From positions 9,798,966 through 9,862,965 of the forward strand of contig NC_073302.1 in NCBI RefSeq assembly GCF_027595985.1: a DNA stretch of 64,000 nt, read 5' to 3'. Positions 24,550 through 37,525 of this stretch are shown in pieces (position 1 is the stretch's first letter; each line of letters starts with the position of its first letter). This DNA comes from Sorex araneus (lineage: Eukaryota; Chordata; Mammalia; Eulipotyphla; Soricidae). Made by a program: the position numbers and the translations under genes. The notes under the pieces are model-generated. The model was given only the letters and a program-made list of their open reading frames with translations. It was not told the origin of the DNA and did not search any database.

Positions 24550-24894
24550 ATTGCTGTGGTAGTATGGAAAAGGGGCCTTGAAGTTCTCCTCTGCTTGTGA
24601 AAAGTATTCTGAATGGGCTTGGTCAGTGGTGATCAATTTCTTCTGTACTCCCTCTAGAACATGTCCCTCTCTGAACTTCCTCTATTATTTATGTGAAAGT
24701 TCAAGCAATACTTTTTGAGAGTGAGGTCCGTTAGCTTTGGCTTGAATTGCTGCTTCTATTCATTGGAAGTTTTCAAAATTTGGAATTAGCTAGGAACTTA
24801 TTTAGGAAGTATTTTAAGGCCCTCTAAGATGCTAATCAGGGATATAGGTGATGAATATTGAGAAGTACCAAATAATTGCTCGGTATTTGAAAAA

Positions 24895-25240
24895 AAATAA
24901 CTGCTGGTCCGGAGAAGGCCACACCCACTTTGTTGAAGGCAAGCCCACTTTGTTGAGGCCACGCCCACTAACACAATGTGGCTGGGTGACGGGGGGTGGG
25001 GGGGGGCGGGAGGTGCAGGCACAGATGGGATGGCGCCCGTTCACTCCACTTACCTGAAAAAGGGAGCAGATCAGTGGGCCGGCCCTAGAATGTGATGAGG
25101 GTCTAGGTGGGCATTGCTCAGAAAGGGTGGAGCCAGGGTCAGAGGAAAACGGCCCAAGGGTGGGAGGTGCAGGCACAGATGGGATGGCGCCCGTTCACTC
25201 CACTAATCTGAAAAAGGGGAGCCAACATTACAACTTTAGT
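24895..25240 (-). promoter_or_regulatory. LINE-1 5' UTR with two GC-rich monomers
   Basis: 'gggaggtgcaggcacagatg' followed by 'ggatggcgcccgttcactcc' occurs at about 25008 and again at about 25161, a period near 153 bp. It is preceded by three 'ccac.cccact' boxes. Position at the L1 5' end suggests a monomeric promoter. The monomer sequence differs from that at 1-695. Confidence 0.6.
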
Positions 25241-25460
25241 ATGAACAACTTTGTAAACCATGGTGTTTACATAAAGCATCTTTTAAAAAATACTGAAAGC
25301 TGCATCCAACAACAGAACAAAACCAAAAGAAAAGATAAAATCATGCGGTTTGCTGAAACCTGGATGGAATTGGTGGGTATCATATTAAGCAAAGTAAATC
25401 TGGGGGAGAAGGGCAAATGCCAGATGAATTCAATCATTTTTGGCATCTAGAAAGAAAGAT

Positions 25461-25708
25461 AAGGCTAGAGAAATAGTACAGTGGCAGGGCATTTGCCTTG
25501 CACACGACCAACCTGGGTTTAGTTCCTCCATCCCTCTCAGAGTGCCCAGCAAGCTACCGAGAGTATCCCGTCTGCATGGGAGAGCCTGGCAATCTCCCCG
25601 TGGCATATTCGATATGCCAAAAACAGTCACAAGTCTCACGATGGAGACATTACTGGTGCCCACTCGAGCAAATGGATGAGCAGTGGGATGACAGTGATAC
25701 AGTGACAG
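25461..25708 (+). mobile_element. SOR SINE, full length
   Basis: Head 'ggctagagaaatagtacagtgg', 'gcatttgccttgcacacgacc', body to 'tgccaaaaacagtcac', tail 'tggtgcccactcgagcaaatg', ending in ACAGTGATACAGTGACAG. One of the clearest examples of the RTE-like tail. Confidence 0.9.
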
Positions 25709-25720
25709 AAATATAAAAAG

Positions 25721-25848
25721 GAAATTGATAGCATTGAACAATGACTGACTTTCAGTCTTAAAGGTGAACCTTGAGTACCCAGCCGAAATTGATAGCATTG
25801 AACAATGACTGACTTTCAATCTTGAAGGTGAACCTTGAGTACCCAGCC
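25721..25848. repeat. Tandem duplication, 64-bp unit
   Basis: 25721-25784 and 25785-25848 are almost identical (gaaattgatagcattgaaca ... gtacccagcc). Only two positions differ by eye. Confidence 0.95.
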
Positions 25849-26084
25849 GTGAGGAGGAGAGATGCAGACTAAGATCAGTCCAAGTCCACGCTTACCTTCC
25901 ACTCTTTGGTGGTAGTGAAAGCATAGTGTCATGTACATCAAAATTATAAACTTAGTTATAGTGATGTTACTTTATAACAAAAAATGAAACACCAACCAGA
26001 AAAGATCTGTTAGATAGAAATAATAGATTAGTAGAGACTGGATAGGGGAAAAGCTAGGAATCTGTGAAATGGGCCAAGAAGTTC
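25849..26084. other. Spacer before copy B; nothing recognised
   Basis: AT-rich, no open frame, no repeat that I recognise. Confidence 0.5.
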
Positions 26085-27839
26085 CAGCGTCTGGTGATGA
26101 ATGGGAACTACTCAGAGGAGTGATCATGACCATAAGGTAGTTCATACAACTGTAGCTTCACAATATTGCACACCAGACTTGAGTCTATTATACAATAATA
26201 TTACCTCAAGAAAAAAAGTAATGTTTTTACTTTTTAAAAAATTTTTTTACTCAGCTGAGACACCAACACAGGAGAACTGCTCACACACAGTACACTTCAT
26301 CAGATTCCCATCTGAAGGCTATTCTTTGTCCTTGCCCCAAGACAAGACATCAGAGGTCTTCCCCAGTAGGGCTAGATCCTTCTTACACGTGTACTCAAAT
26401 GCACCTACCTCCCTAGTTCCCTCACTCTGATCCTGTCACACTTGGCTCCCAGTTCTCTAAGCTGTGTCTGTAGCTGGTGGTGTCGCCCTCCAGATCTGAG
26501 TGGACAGGATGAGATTCCCATAGGCCACCAGCATCTTTTGGTCTTTGCTTAGGGCTGATAGTAATCCTTTACAGTACTTATCAGTCTAGGTGCTGAAGAA
26601 AAGAACATGACCTTTGGGAATGATGGATGGACCACAGTATCAAAGTTTTGGCCTCTGTTTCCACATCACTCTCCAATAGCTTACCCCTGTACTTGTGGGC
26701 TCCAGTGCTATGTCTTGGCCACAGAGAGATCAGAACCATGCTTCAGCTCCCATTCTCGCTGTTCTGAAAGTTGTAGGACTAGTCACTGATGGTGACTAGT
26801 TGTAGGACTAGTCACCCATTCAAATAGATCCACCTTGAAAGGCCTAAAAAACATTCCCTTGTTCAGAAAGGCTGGCAGATTTCCCTGCCAATATTTCTGC
26901 GTGCCTATCCTACGGCAATGTCAACTCTAAGGAGAACACAGAACCGGAAGTTCTGTTCACTCCTCTGTGCTCATGTACAGCATGTGCCCAGGAATATCTG
27001 ATAAAGGAGGAGCAATCTGTTTCCCTGTCCACGTTTACAAGGACTTAATCAAACTATGGGAATTCATTCCCCTAACAAAAACCCCCAAGGATGGGAGAGA
27101 CCCCTGTTAGACAAGATCCTTTAGCTATTAGAATGCAAATAGGTTACAAAATACACCCAGGAAAGAATAATGTAAGAATAAAGAATAGAATAAAGGAAAA
27201 TCCACATGAAATGTACCAGGAAAGTATAGAATAAGACTATTTAGTGTCCTTGAGATGGAGTGACATCATGGACAAAAATGGAATAGGAAGCTGCTAGGAC
27301 TTCATATTGTAAGGATGCCTTCTATCGCTAAGTAAAATACCCCGGCCTCTGATCTTCATGTACTTGTACTTATTGATAATGATATGCATAGCAAGTGTCA
27401 TTTTTTGTCTCTTTCAACAACAGCTTTGCCCAGGGGATGGAAAAGTGAGAGATATTATACTGAATAAAGGAAATGAGAGCACTCTGGGCTGCCCAGGAGA
27501 CCTAAGGCATGGACAGTCCCTGTGTGTTTGTCTGTCTCATTCCCTGCAAATGACCCCACTGGACAGGGATTGAGTGTGTCACATTGATTTGCTTCAGACA
27601 TGAAACCATGAAAGATGAAACATAAAACCTTAAGGAAAAACCCTTAAGGAGTGTTTCCACCACATATGATGCTAAAGACACAGGCCTCTCAGAGAGAATA
27701 GATCAATGATAATAGCTCTCACACCCTGTTTTAATAGAAACTGCATTGCTGAAGCAGTAAATGGGCTAAATGTTTTGTATGCAGGAATAACTAAAATGTT
27801 TCTTAGCTCTCTACTTTCCTTTTTTTTAATTCACTTTTT

Positions 27840-28085
27840 TTTGTTTGATCACCATGAGGTACAGTTACAAAGATTTCATGTTCGAGTTTCAGTCATACAA
27901 TGATTGCACACCCATCCCTGCACAGTGCACATCTTCCACCACAAATGTCCCCAGTATATCCCCATCTCGACTGTCTCCCTGCCTCTATGGAAGACATTTT
28001 CCCCCAGACTCTCTCTCTACTTTGTGGCATTATGGTTTGCAACACAGATTCTGAGAGCTCTGTACTTTTTTTCTGTTTGCCGCTT
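27840..28085 (-). mobile_element. LINE-1 3' UTR fragment (copy B)
   Basis: Counterpart of 10474-10735, with only scattered substitutions. Confidence 0.7.
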
Positions 28086-28406
28086 TTCTTCAAAAGAACC
28101 CCCACACCTAAGACCTGTTAAATATGATATCTGTCTTAAGAAGAAATAGAAAAAATGAATAATGATCAACAGGTAGATAGCTAGGTGATGTAATGGCCTT
28201 AAGGTTCCCAGCTTGTTTATCCCAGATCCACCTTCCATGGTTCTTTAGGAAATAGGCAAGACAGAAATTTTCAGTTCTTCCTTCTGCCCATATACATGAT
28301 ACCTAGATTGAGCATTGTTCCTACTTCCTTGCACTCTGGGGTGCAATAAAGTCTTTCACTTAAGAAACAAAGTCAAAAGAACTAAAGAGTAGAGCTAGAT
28401 GGGAAG

Positions 28407-28863
28407 TGTTAGGGTTCTGGATCAGAGAGACCACACAAAACAATAAGCTTTGCGGTATAAAGTTTATTCGTCACACGTCGAAGAAGCATTGAGTTCAGAA
28501 GCAGAAACAGCTGAGAAGGCTGAGAAAGCTGACCCATGTGGGCCACGCCCTCCAGTAGGAGGGACACCCTTCCCCTGTTTCCAGGGTCCTTTTATGCTCT
28601 AAGAAGACAGGGGCGTTTCCAGATCATCTCATACAACATCCTGGTGACACTTTTCCTTACTCAGTTCTGTAGTTATCTCCACTGACTTCATGCAGGGTAA
28701 TTCTGCCTTTTCAGCTGATTCCCATAAAGAGTGTCTGGTCCAACTGATGGTTTGGCAGAGTGAGGCAGGTTCATCTGAGCGCCGGTTAGAGCTGCTTCTT
28801 TCCAAAATGGCTGTGCTGATGCTAGGAAAAGCTAAGTATTGCAAGAGGGGAGTGTGTCTCCAC
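28407..28863 (-). mobile_element. Solo LTR (copy B)
   Basis: TGTTAGGG... with GGGAAG on both sides (28401-28406 and 28864-28869). AATAAA and the CATAAAAGG box are read on the minus strand. Counterpart of 11047-11502. Confidence 0.65.
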
Positions 28864-29785
28864 GGGAAGCAATAGGAATCAGCAAAGGGCCAAGGGTCCT
28901 CTCTTCAATGAAAATGGTATAACCAAATGTCTGTATCATATACCTACAACTCTGAAAATAAGAGATCCAAACTACAACTAAATTCTCGAGAATGTGTCTG
29001 TCTAGGTGGCAGGATTGAGGTGGGGGAAGGAAATGGAGGGAAACCTGGGGAAGGGAATAGACACTGGTGATAGGGTTAGGTCTGGAACATAACATGTCTA
29101 AAACTCAACTACAAATAATTATAAGTCATGGTGCTTTAACAAAAAAAAATAAGAAATAAAATGTTTTTTCCATTAGTGCCCTGGACAGCAAGCCCACATT
29201 TGTCTTCTTTAGTGGTATCTCAATTGCAGGAGTTGATGGGAAAGTATTTTACTATTTGTGCCTCCAAATAACATCCTCCAAATAACATCCTCAAGTTCTT
29301 CGAGTCACTCACTTTGCTTGGAAAGTCTACTCTGTTTCTTAGTTATCTGGGCGTCAAAGGAGCCCAAAGGACCCAGCTCAGCAGCTCACGGCTGCTCTTC
29401 ACACGCTCAGGTGGAGCCTCACCCATGATTGAATCTACTCCTGGACCTCTCAACTTTACACCACTAATATTCCAAAAATAGCACACCACATTTTATGAAG
29501 CTTAAAGTAATTACTTTTTCATTCCAGCCAGTTATCATCTTTAATTCTTTCCCATTCCTAAACTCAACAAGCTGAAATACAGCACCATGAGCTCTATATT
29601 GTATGAAAAAAACCCAGTCAGTGAAATATAACAGAGAAATGAAATCTGTCTGAGGAATGTCAGAAGAATGTGAACTGAGAATTCCAACCACTCTGTTATG
29701 TGGTTGAAGACAGTTTCATCACGCAGAATGCCAGAGCTGAGAAAATAGCTTCCATTTTCATCTGACTCTATATTTGAAAATGAAT

Positions 29786-30748
29786 TCATATGAAGTTATT
29801 GGAGCTACAAGACTTCATTCTGTTAGCAAATAATTTTAGGGCCTGTTTTATATCTCTGTTTCTCAGGCTGTAGATAAAAGGGTTCAGCATGGGGGTGACT
29901 ATCATGTACATCACAGAAGCAGCTATGTATTTATTACTGGATATGGATGGCGAGGAGAAAAAATATACTTCTGCAATGGATCCATAGAATAAAGACACAA
30001 CGAGGAGATGGGAACCACAGGTAGAAAGGACTTTGAAGAATCTCTTAGCAGAAGGATCCTTCAGCACAGTGGCCCATATACGAATATAAGAGCCCACAAT
30101 AGTGAAAAATGGCAGGAAAACAGCTATTCCAACCTCAATGAAGAGAACCCATTCATTGAGTGAGACGTCTGAACAGCTCATCTTCAAGAGAACTGGGAGT
30201 TCACAGAAGAAGTGTGGGATGGTAATGTCCTCACAAAAGGACACTCGAACCAAGAGGAGGGTGTGCAACAGAGAACGGAGAGAACAGTAGATCCAGGATG
30301 CAGAAACTAATGAGACACATTTTTCTTGCCTCATGATAGTGACATAGTGGAGTGGGTGACAGATGGCCACATACCTGTCATAGGCCATCAATGCAAGAAG
30401 AAAGTTGTCAACACAACCAAACCAGATGAAAAAATATATCTGTGACATGCACCCTGCATAGGGGATGGACTTGTGAATGCTCTGCATGTCCATCAACATT
30501 TTGGGCACAGTGACAGATGAGAAGGACACGTCAGTGAGAGCCAAGTGGCTGAGGAAGAAGTACATTGGGGTGTGGAGACGAGAGTCCATCCGGATGAGCA
30601 GGATGATGAGCAGGTTCCCCACCACCGTGGCCAGGTACATGACCAGGAATAGGGTGAAAAACAAACCCTGATGTTCTGGAGGTATTGGGAGTCCCATAAG
30701 CAGAAATTCAGACACAGCGGTCTTATTATCCCTTTGTACGCTGTTCAT
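29786..30748 (-). CDS. Olfactory receptor, family 1-like, intact (copy B)
   Basis: A 320-residue odorant receptor, a Golf-coupled seven-transmembrane protein of olfactory neuron cilia. An uninterrupted single exon is usual for the family. Seen: N-glycosylation site NKT (8-10); TM1 about 29-52 with GN at 44-45; [16 protein letters not shown] (58-73, TM2); C100 and the loop-2 cysteines C172, C182 and C192; MAYDRYVAICHPLHY (121-135, G-protein contact at the end of TM3); SY at 220-221 in TM5; KVLSTCGSHL (239-248, TM6); PMLNPFIYSLRN (286-297, TM7). The wording is closest to the OR1J/OR1 group as I remember it; the subfamily is not certain. The MNSVQRDNKT start lines up with the other copies. The ligand cannot be read from sequence. 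Upstream is unannotated, since OR 5' exons are non-coding. Confidence 0.94.
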   Translation of the reverse strand: MNSVQRDNKTAVSEFLLMGLPIPPEHQGLFFTLFLVMYLATVVGNLLIILLIRMDSRLHTPMYFFLSHLALTDVSFSSVTVPKMLMDMQSIHKSIPYAGCMSQIYFFIWFGCVDNFLLALMAYDRYVAICHPLHYVTIMRQEKCVSLVSASWIYCSLRSLLHTLLLVRVSFCEDITIPHFFCELPVLLKMSCSDVSLNEWVLFIEVGIAVFLPFFTIVGSYIRIWATVLKDPSAKRFFKVLSTCGSHLLVVSLFYGSIAEVYFFSSPSISSNKYIAASVMYMIVTPMLNPFIYSLRNRDIKQALKLFANRMKSCSSNNFI

Positions 30749-31122
30749 GTTTCTGCTCGGAGTGAAATAAAAAGAGAAAAGTCTGGAACTTTTATAGCCA
30801 TAGTGTTATAATAATGCCACTTTTTATATGAAAGTCTTACATTTAAACAAGTCTCCTGCCTATATCTCAAACCAGATGACGCATAAACCAGAGTTTGTAC
30901 CATTAAGATGCCAATGATATATCACTTCACTATGACTAACAGACTTCCTTCTTGAACAGGAGGATAATTTTCATTTTCTCAGAAAAAAAAAGGATCAAAA
31001 ATATATTTTGTCCCAGGTACTACCAAAAGCTCTCTGAGCACAACACAGTCTCAGTGTTTTATGAGCTATACCTTGTGTCATGCCTGGTCAGTCTTAATAA
31101 TTTACTATGATAACATAAAGAT

Positions 31123-31335
31123 GGGTTGGAGCGATAGCACAGTGGGTAGGGCATTTGCGTTGCACGCGGCCGACCTAGGTTAGATTCCTCCATTCCCCTT
31201 GGAGAGCCCGACAAGCTACTGAGAGTAACTCGCCTGCACATATTTGATATTCCAAAAACAGTAACAACATTTCTCACAACGGAGTAGTTACTGGTGCCTG
31301 CTCGAGCATATCCATGACATGACAGTGACAACATA
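31123..31335 (+). mobile_element. SOR SINE (copy B)
   Basis: 'gggttggagcgatagcacag' head, 'ttgcacgcggccgacctagg' B-box region, tail 'tggtgcctgctcgagcatat'. Counterpart of 13739 and 62862. Confidence 0.88.
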
Positions 31336-31681
31336 AAGAAATGGACATCCACAGAGGTAGCACGTGTGTCATGCTGATGTTCAATCCCCAGGCCCTCAGA
31401 TGGCTCTCTGAATACTGCCCGAAGTAAGCCCGGGCACAGCCGGACGTGCCAAAAAACAAAACAAAGCAAAATACCTGAACAACAATAGATAACTTTCATC
31501 ATTTACGTTTAAAATGTGAAACTACATGGGGATAGAATAACTACCATGAAAATTGTTGGATCCTCACTGGTCAGAGATATCTAGGTAGCATTTTCTTTAC
31601 CAAAAGTGACTATCAACATTAATAATAGTGTCAGACATTGATCCTTTTTAGACACTATGCACACATCATTCCAAGAGATTT

Positions 31682-31785
31682 ATATCACTGTGTCGCTGTC
31701 ATCCCATTGCTCACTGATTTGCTTGAGCGGGCACCAGAAATGTCTCTATTGTGAGACTTGTTGTTACTGTTTTGTGCATATTTTA
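31682..31785 (-). mobile_element. SOR SINE 3' fragment (copy B)
   Basis: 'tatcactgtgtcgctgtcatc' then 'gcttgagcgggcaccagaaa', antisense tail only. Counterpart of 14325 and 63435. Confidence 0.8.
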
Positions 31786-34700
31786 TGTACAATTTTATTT
31801 ATAAAGCCTCAGCAGAGCACAAAGAAGCAGCATTTAATCCATTTTAATAACTGAGGACAATAGATATGTTATCTAAATGTGCAAAGTTACATCATTCATA
31901 AGTAAAATAGGTGAAAATATATCTTTTAGAGATAATCCATCTCCTAACCACTGTAGATAATTCTCATAATTCTTTCTGTTATAATAACCAGATATGCTTT
32001 GTAATATCACTTCACATCAAAACTAATCATATTAATAGATCATATATCCCCAGTGTTTTGAATATTTTAATTTCAAATAAATATGTATTTGGTGCTGTAT
32101 AATATATATGGCAACTTAAATGGTATATATTGCAGTATCACTTCAAAGATATGAACAACCTGATAATTTAGACATAAATAAAAAAACCTTTGACCCACAG
32201 GTCTCCGATGGTAGGCTCTAAACTTAATATTCTCTTAGAAGCTCTAAGTTAGAAATTAGAATTGACAAACACATAGTGCCAAGAATTAACCATACAGACC
32301 TTTTGTATTCCTGTTTAGGAGAAGATGGATAAGTCCACTAGGAACCATTATGTTACTTAGGGAAACTGGATATCTTGGTTCATGTCCACCTGGGATGACA
32401 ATGACTTGAGCCTTCCACCAAGGCCAGGATGCTCATGGACATGTTCTGTGAATGTCCTCCCTGGAAGAAACTAGAAGAAAATTAGCAGACCGTTGTGGGA
32501 GATTTGATGTAGGCAACACCTCAGAAGACAGCTCAGCATAAGCTGGAAATGTCAGGCCATGTCCAAAATTGTGAGAAGGGCCTGTATAGGAGTTTTCTTA
32601 AATTCCTTAGATTTTTAACCTACGTTTACTCAGACATTGGAGAAATAAGAATCTTGATGACAATAACACTTCAACAATTGGGGAGAGATAAAGGTTATAC
32701 TTCATCTTCTTTGAGAACTTATTGTATGTCAGGCATGATACTAAATAATTTCTGTACATTTTTCATCTGTAGTTTTGATATTGTATTGTGATCAAATATT
32801 TACCCTATATAAGTGGAAACTATTTCAGATACAGATATGTAAGAATCAGTCTTCAGATAATATCCTAATATTACCTATTGAGGCACTAATACATTAGGTA
32901 TTATGTGATACCTTCCTAGAGGTGGAAACCAACATGATCATATTTAATCAGAGCAGTAATGCAGATCTGCATTGGTATGATCGGTGCTTCCTAGTCATTT
33001 ACTTTCACCACCACTACTTTTTCAAAAACATGAGCAAATACAAACAGTATAATAAAGCATGAAAACTCAATAAGTCAATATTCAAAATATCACATCACTA
33101 AGTATTTGAGCCTATTTTCCCCATGCTGGTTATTGGCAAAATTAGAAAACTGCCCTCTGTAGTTGGACACAAATTTGTCTGATCAGACACTTCAGTCTCA
33201 TATTTAAATATTAGATCTGCAATACCTAATGTTGGAGAATATGTAAGTCAGTGAAGATGAACAGAGCAGATTTTGACCACACATCCCAAATCACTCAGTA
33301 CTGCTCTTCGTGTACTTAATAGAAATTTATTTGGCTCCCTGTTTTCTGACCAATGACAGGAAAGAATCCAATCATGTATATCATGCATCTTCCACAGTCC
33401 CAACATCCATATCTCTTCTTATCTCCTTCTGTTTTTCTCTATTTTCCTTTCTATATAAGGAGATATATCACACACATCCAACACAATTTTTGAAGAAATA
33501 TACAAATATTCACATCACACCAACAGGAATCAGCACACAGACTCACATGAAAATCACACATTTTTCTAAACACACAGAGACACATCTTGCTCTCCTAGAA
33601 TTCACACTTCACTCCTCACTCTGGCCTCAGCACTCATGGGTAGCTCAGGCACCTTCCCATCTAGTTTCTGAGTCACCACATTCTATCATAGACATCAGAA
33701 TAAAAAGAGTAGAAAGAAGCACCCATGCGCCCAGCACCTACTGAACTTTCTGTTCTGATACCCTGAACAATTAAGAAGAGCATCAGTCTGTAGATCTTAT
33801 ACAGAAGAGCAAGCAAATTTCCCTAAGCTCCTGGTTAAGAAAAGAAACTAGAGTAATTGCCTCCAGTCCAATCAGACCTTGGGGAATAGCCCGTGCAGGG
33901 ACTGGAGGGACTTAGCTGCTTGGGCCACCTGAGAGAAAGTCCCAGGTATCAGGGAAATCTGGCTGTTCCCTGCCTGTTTAATTCTTGCTGAAGCAGAAAT
34001 GGCTGAGCTGCTCCAACACCAGCCAATGTTCAGGTCAGCCAGGGCTGGATGCAGGATCCAACACTCATTCACTGTTAATGCTACATAAGTAAAGTAAATT
34101 CCCTCAACCTTTGTTCCAGCATTTATAAAATTCAAAGTGTAAAAAGTAAATCATCATTGAGCTTTCATTAAGTATCAATGAGGTCAATCATGCTTAGGGA
34201 CTCAGATGCATAACACATGTTCACAGTTGCTATCACTTTGTATATTCCAAAAAAAGAATAATGCATATAGAATCCTTGATATTGCTACACATTTGGAGTG
34301 ACTTAATCGCTCAGACAACTGGTTACTCTCGCCCTCAGTTACAAACTCCTAATTCCTTAATAAAGATCTAAGTGTCTGTACAAATACACATAGTTATGTG
34401 ATACAAATATTCAGAAAATCAGCCATCTGTATCCAACAGAGTTCATCTATATCTAACATATAGTGACACATACCCCACATGTTGGAAATGGGATATTCCA
34501 ACTTTCAGACTTGCTACAGAGAGAACATTTGCATATGATTCTTGGACCCTCTCCCTCCAAAAAAAAAGCATTTCCCAGTAGCACAAGGATATACAACTTA
34601 TTCTTTCCTCTCATACCCCTATCAGAGCTTAGTACAGTCCTAAAAAGTCAGTAGAGTTCAGATGAAGTTAGGTTCTTTTAGTCTATACAAGCTTCTTTTT

Positions 34701-34982
34701 GTGTATACAAGCATCCTTGTCCTCTCAATATTGATACCTGTCAAAGGTGTCACTTCTTTCACCATCTTTTAACTTTTTGTCCTGGAAAAGAGAGAACCTA
34801 TAACTACTAAGGCTTTTTCTTAGTTCAGGCCTTTGACCTCATTTTTTTTATGTAGACACAGGCTGATTTGTTAAAGATGGCTTATTCAAATAACCCAGTC
34901 TAGAAATGATAATCTAAAAATGATTTTAAAAGACAAGTGAAAAAGAAATAGGAAAATTGGAACTCAAAAATAATTGTTCAAT

Positions 34983-35150
34983 GGGGCTGGAGAGATTGCA
35001 CAGCGGGTATGGTATTTGCCTTGGACGAGGCCGACCCGGGTTCGATTCCCAGCATCCCATATGGTCCCCTGAGCACCACCAGGGGTAATTCCTGAGTGCA
35101 GAGACAGGAATGACCCCTGTGCATCACCAGGTGTGACCCAAAAAAGAAAA
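34983..35150 (+). mobile_element. SOR SINE, type with CTGAGCACCACCAGG body (copy B only)
   Basis: Clean tRNA-like head 'ggggctggagagattgcac', B-box 'gggttcgattcccagcatcc', body 'gagcaccaccaggggtaatt' and A-rich end. This second SINE class lacks the RTE-like tail. Absent from copy A, where the surrounding ~600 bp is missing. Confidence 0.9.
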
Positions 35151-35394
35151 GAAACAAAACAAAATGAAAACTTATTCAAGAAATTTCTAGTCAGGGTTAA
35201 TTTGTACTATTTCTTCCTTTAGGATTATGAAAAAATTCATCCATGAAACCATCTGTGTCTAAAATCCTCTTTATAAAAAATTAATTAAAGTTATTTTATT
35301 GGTTTAGGATTATTCCAGTCTACTATCTCATCCCTTTCCTCTTTCTAGCTTTATCTGACATAGTTGACACAATAGGCTGCAGATATTTAAAATG

Positions 35395-35800
35395 TTCAGT
35401 TCAAACTGGGCATCGAAGAAACTTTCCTCAGTATAGTCAAAGTCATCTATCACAAGCCCATGGCAAGTATCATTCTCAATGGGTAAAAACTAAAAACCTT
35501 CCCTCTAAGATCGGGCACAAGACAAGGCCCACTTTCGCCACTCCTATTCAATATAGTACTGGAAGTCCTGGCCATAGCAGTTAGAAAAGAAAAAGATATC
35601 AAGGGCATACAGATAGGAACGGAAGAGGTCAAATTATCACTATTTTCAGATGATACGATAATATATTTAGAAAACCTTAAAGACCCTACAGAAAAACTCC
35701 TAGAAACAATAAGTTGATATAGTAAAGTGGTAGGCTACAAAATCAACACCCATAAATTTTGGCTTTCTTATATACAAATAATGAAAGAGAAGAGACAGTT
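35395..35800 (+). mobile_element. LINE-1 ORF2 fragment (copy B)
   Basis: The reading gives IYHKPMASI, then [12 protein letters not shown]-like and [12 protein letters not shown] wording, the RT catalytic core (FxDD). Frameshifted. Longer than its copy A counterpart at 17571. Confidence 0.75.
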
Positions 35801-36479
35801 TAAAGAGATTGTCAAGTGGCCCAAAATACCAGTTTTGTAAGTGCTCCCGGGGTATCAACACAAAGAACATATAAACATTAAATGGTTGCACAACATCCTG
35901 TGAGGCATCATGATAAACCAATCCATGGAAGTTCTCCTTATTAAATGAATGAGAAGATTTTCCATTATCTCAACTCTAAAGAAATCAGAATTGTGGACAT
36001 TTGAGCTAAGAAACATTTCTATTACATCAGGAGAGGGGAGAATCAGAGATCATAAAGTGCAAGTAGTCAGCAATCTGATGAGCTGATACTGGACAGAAAC
36101 CTGTGACCAAAGGCATAATGGAATTGAGCTAAAAGGACTTAGAGGACATCAATTTTCATACTGCCAGTGGCTAATCTACTATTATTTATTTTAGGGGATA
36201 GATGCACATTAGTGATACCTAGAAAATACTCCTGGGTCAATAGTTGGGATTCACTCCAGTAAGTTCCTGGAGGATTGTGCAGTGCTAGAAAGTTTACAGA
36301 AACCTTCTGCGTAGGAAATGTGTGCTCCAGACCCTCAAGTCATCTCCTAGACAACTTTTGGATGGAGGTGCTCTTCTTTCTTGACTATTGCTAAAGACTT
36401 GTCAATGTACTTGTCATTTCAAAGAACCATCTCTTAATAAACTTCCTGTATTGAGTTGTTAAAAAATCTTTGTTTCATA

Positions 36480-36850
36480 ATGTTGATTTTTGCTTTTATT
36501 TAAGGAAGTTTTTAAAGTAAAAAGCTAGATCATTTATTTAAGCTTTTAATTTTCTTCTGAGGATGGACCTCATACTTTCACATTTACTCCATCCCAAAAT
36601 TTTAGGAATGTCATTATGTTCAATTTCCTTTGCCTCCAGGTTTTTCTCATTTCTGCGTTTTTTTTTAATGATCCAGTTATTATTCAGAACCATGTTGCTT
36701 AATCTCCACATATTTCTGATTTCGTTAAGCATTTTTCTGATTAATTTTTAGTTTTCTACAATTTTTCTTAAATATTGATATGATTTTACTTTTCTTAAAA
36801 TTATTCAAATTTTTTCCTGTCTCAACATAAAATTTTTTCTTCAAAATTTT
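36480..36850 (-). mobile_element. Old LINE-1 ORF2 fragment (copy B)
   Basis: Reads EIRNMWRLSNMVLNNNWI on the minus strand, the L1 ORF2 linker. Counterpart of 18480-18850. Confidence 0.6.
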
Positions 36851-36897
36851 TCATGTTTACTCGAGAAGAATGTGTATTCTGTTGCTTTAAAAACTTA

Positions 36898-37525
36898 TTA
36901 ATGTGGATGTCTGCATTGTCCAGCTCTGGGAACTTTTCAGCAATGATTTTTTTGACTGTGGCTTTTTCATTGGGCTTGGTTCCCTGTCCTTCTGGTAGTC
37001 CAATGATTCTAATGTTGTTCCTCTTGAATTCATCCCCTAGGACTCTAATTCTCCCTAGAGCTATTTTGAGGTCTCTCCTCATTGATTGCTGTTGCCTGTA
37101 GGCTGCCTGGAGCTGATCTTCAAGCTCACTGATTCTGTCCTCTGCTGAAGTCATTCTATTGTTGAGGGCACCCACTGAGTTTTTTAATTCATCTACCAAA
37201 TCCTTTATTTGTGACATTTCCTTCTGTAGGTTTTTTCCTTCTGTTCTCATTTCTTCCCGTAATTTCTCAGCTGTCTGTTGTATCGTTTCTGTGAGGTCCT
37301 CCTTTAATGTGACGAATAGCTTGTCAAACTTTTGATTGAGTTAATTGAACATCTTGAGGATTTCACCTGTGAATTCTTTATAGGAGAGCTCCAGTTAGTA
37401 GGTAAGGTCTACTGATGCATCAAGACTCTTTTCTTCGTCCTCCCCTTGTGGCGGGGATTTGCGCTGTTTCTTCATATTGCTGTGGTAGTATGGATAAGGG
37501 GCCTTGAAGTTCACTTCTGGTTGTG
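36898..37525 (-). mobile_element. Internal LINE-1 ORF1 fragment (copy B only)
   Basis: Matches ORF1 of the LINE-1 at 23598-24549 (IIGLPEGQGTKPNE, EDRISELEDQLQAAY, MKKQ start). It breaks the copy A-like sequence after 'gctttaaaaacttatt', which resumes at about 37550 (ggcaacactatttcag). It ends inside ORF1 with no 3' UTR or poly(A), so it did not arrive by ordinary target-primed retrotransposition. Confidence 0.82.

Larger units (their letters stand above)
19275..25240 (-). mobile_element. Nearly full-length LINE-1
   Basis: About 6 kb, minus strand: 3' UTR 19275-19747, ORF2 19748-23554, ORF1 23598-24549, 5' UTR 24550-about 25240. It lies immediately beside the SINE that closes copy A, whereas copy B simply continues there, so the insertion marks or created the copy A edge. 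Multiple frameshifts in ORF2 make it inactive. I do not see a clear target-site duplication. Confidence 0.88.
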
